A stretch of 8,077 bases of DNA from Alphaproteobacteria bacterium. Lineage in GTDB: Bacteria; Pseudomonadota; Alphaproteobacteria; Rhizobiales; Rhizobiaceae. Of this stretch, positions 7,236 through 8,077 are shown one piece after another; position 1 is the stretch's first letter; each line of letters starts with the position of its first letter. A model generated the notes under the pieces. It searched no databases and was not told where the DNA came from. It saw only the letters and a program-made list of their open reading frames with translations. The position numbers were made by a program, and so were the translations under genes. The stretch is taken from assembly GCA_017308345.1 (NCBI GenBank), contig JAFKFE010000190.1, positions 1 to 8,077 on the forward strand, in the 5' to 3' direction.

Positions 7236-7706
7236 ATGCCGACCGGCGATCCGTTCAAGCACGCGGTTCTGGGCTCGGGCGTCTTCTACCGGGATCCGCG
7301 CGCGGCTTTGGCCTTTCTGCAGGCGGCCTTCGGTTTCGAGCCGAGCATGCTGGTGAGCGACGCCGACGGACGGCTCGTCCATGCCGAAATGCGCTTCGGC
7401 GACGGCTATATCGTCGTCGATTCAGAATGGGCCGATCATGTCGCCAGTCCCGCCTCCGTCGGCGGCAGGAACACGCAGTCCGTCTATGTCCGTCTGCGGC
7501 AAGATCTTGATGCGCATTGCGAAAAGGCGCGTGCGGCGGGCGCGGAAATTCTCGAGGAGCCGGCGGATCATTTCTACGGCGAGCGCCAATATCGCGCCCG
7601 CGACCCCGAAGGCCATGTCTGGACATTCACCCGGACCGTGCGCGTTGTCTCGAAGGACGAGGCCGAGCGACTGAGCGGCCTGCGGATCGAGGGCTGGCAC
7701 AGATAG
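7236..7706 (+). CDS. VOC family protein (glyoxalase/bleomycin-resistance fold)
   Basis: The protein has 156 residues with the paired beta-alpha-beta-beta-beta layout of the vicinal-oxygen-chelate superfamily. The first module runs VFYRDPRAALAFLQAAFGFE (16-35) to VHAEMRFGDGYIVVDSE (48-64); the second runs SVYVRLRQDLDAHCEKARAAGAE to YGERQYRARDPEGHVWTF (114-131). His49 and Glu125, in the usual DPEGHVW context, sit where metal ligands occur in this fold, but a substrate cannot be named; PhnB-like or antibiotic-binding relatives share this outline. A tail of about 22 residues (KDEAERLSGLRIEGWHR) follows the second module. The start is ATG 7236, 12 nt after corC, without a clear Shine-Dalgarno sequence. 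It sits between corC and lnt, which are adjacent in E. coli and, from memory, in Sinorhizobium, so it looks like an accessory gene in the operon. Fold confidence is high; function is unknown. Confidence 0.88.
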   Translation: MPTGDPFKHAVLGSGVFYRDPRAALAFLQAAFGFEPSMLVSDADGRLVHAEMRFGDGYIVVDSEWADHVASPASVGGRNTQSVYVRLRQDLDAHCEKARAAGAEILEEPADHFYGERQYRARDPEGHVWTFTRTVRVVSKDEAERLSGLRIEGWHR

Positions 7707-7802
7707 CGCCATCGTGTATCAGCCCGCGCTTATCCGGTTTGGATCGGGCACCGCGGCCTGTTAAACCTCTAGCTGCCTGATTCGCGCGACTTGGGAAGCT
7801 TG

Positions 7803-8077
7803 ATGCAGCGCTTTGCCGGCCGGATAATTCTGCTGTGGGGGTGGCGGCGGGCGCTGGTGGCCTTTGCCGCCGGGGCGCTGGCGGTGCTTGCCCAGGCGCC
7901 GTACGATTTCTTCGCCGTCTGCTTCGTTTCGTTCCCGGTCCTGGTCTGGCTGCTCGATGGCGCCACGGGCGAGGCGTCGGACGGCTGGTTCAGGCGCCTG
8001 AGACCGGCCTTCGCCGTCGGCTGGTGGTTCGGCTTCGGCTATTTCCTCGCCGGTCTCTGGTGGATAGGCCAGGCCTT
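7803..8077 (+). CDS. lnt: Apolipoprotein N-acyltransferase Lnt (5' part, runs off window)
   Basis: Lnt is the inner-membrane enzyme that adds the third acyl chain to the N-terminal cysteine of lipoproteins. The visible 91 residues hold only the N-terminal membrane region: segments at about 17-32 ([16 protein letters not shown]), 36-51 ([16 protein letters not shown]) and 69-90 ([20 protein letters not shown]). The pattern [11 protein letters not shown] followed by [15 protein letters not shown] is typical of rhizobial Lnt; the E. coli counterpart has APF...G and the GFG...W motif. The nitrilase domain with the catalytic Glu-Lys-Cys lies beyond the edge. ATG 7803 is preceded by GGGAAG (7793-7798) at 4 nt; an in-frame TTG immediately before it is a less likely start. 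The 96-nt gap after the VOC gene shows no convincing promoter or terminator, so read-through from the upstream genes is plausible. The order corC-(VOC)-lnt supports the call. Confidence 0.9.
   Translation, partial: MQRFAGRIILLWGWRRALVAFAAGALAVLAQAPYDFFAVCFVSFPVLVWLLDGATGEASDGWFRRLRPAFAVGWWFGFGYFLAGLWWIGQA

Noticed and set aside
6135..7382. A 415-codon open frame on the - strand opposite corC and the VOC gene
   Set aside because: Same codon-bias shadow; it crosses a gene boundary and shows no recognisable domain.
7739..7766. Possible promoter before lnt (TTGGAT and TTAAAC with 16-nt spacing)
   Set aside because: Both boxes are weak matches and the AT content is not notably raised, so no promoter can be supported from sequence.

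Overview
The window looks like chromosome from a GC-rich alphaproteobacterium of the order Rhizobiales, most likely Mesorhizobium or a close relative. The reasons are strong third-position GC, rhizobial versions of all the proteins, a rhizobial gene order, and three intergenic copies of a roughly 100-bp two-palindrome repeat of the type seen in rhizobia. All recognised genes are on the + strand. No tRNA, rRNA, CRISPR array, transposase or phage gene is visible.

Layout. At 1-628 is the 3' part of a DUF1513 gene. A 234-nt gap follows, holding repeat copy 1 and a possible promoter. tsaB (863-1552) and rimI (1552-2046) overlap by one base. Repeat copy 2 fills the next gap, then comes a PlsC-type acyltransferase, probably olsA (2175-2987). 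Its last codons and stop lie inside repeat copy 3, which occupies most of the gap before miaB. From miaB (3129-4538) the genes are packed closely: phoH (4566-5615), ybeY (5628-6125), corC (6147-7223) and a VOC-fold gene (7236-7706), with gaps of only 12-27 nt. The start of lnt (7803 onward) runs off the window edge.

How the genes work together. The block is conserved housekeeping centred on translation and the envelope. TsaB takes part in t6A37 and MiaB in ms2i6A37 modification of tRNA next to the anticodon. RimI acetylates protein N-termini. YbeY is an rRNA-maturation endoribonuclease and PhoH (YbeZ) is its usual ATPase neighbour. CorC (YbeX) and Lnt complete the order miaB-ybeZ-ybeY-ybeX-lnt also known in E. 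coli. The acyltransferase probably makes ornithine lipids or phosphatidic acid. The VOC gene appears to be an accessory gene between corC and lnt.

I found no evidence of a new defence or mobile system. The most unusual content is in the non-coding DNA. Three diverged copies of one two-palindrome element lie within 2.4 kb, their arms have changed while staying complementary, and one copy supplies the end of a protein-coding gene.
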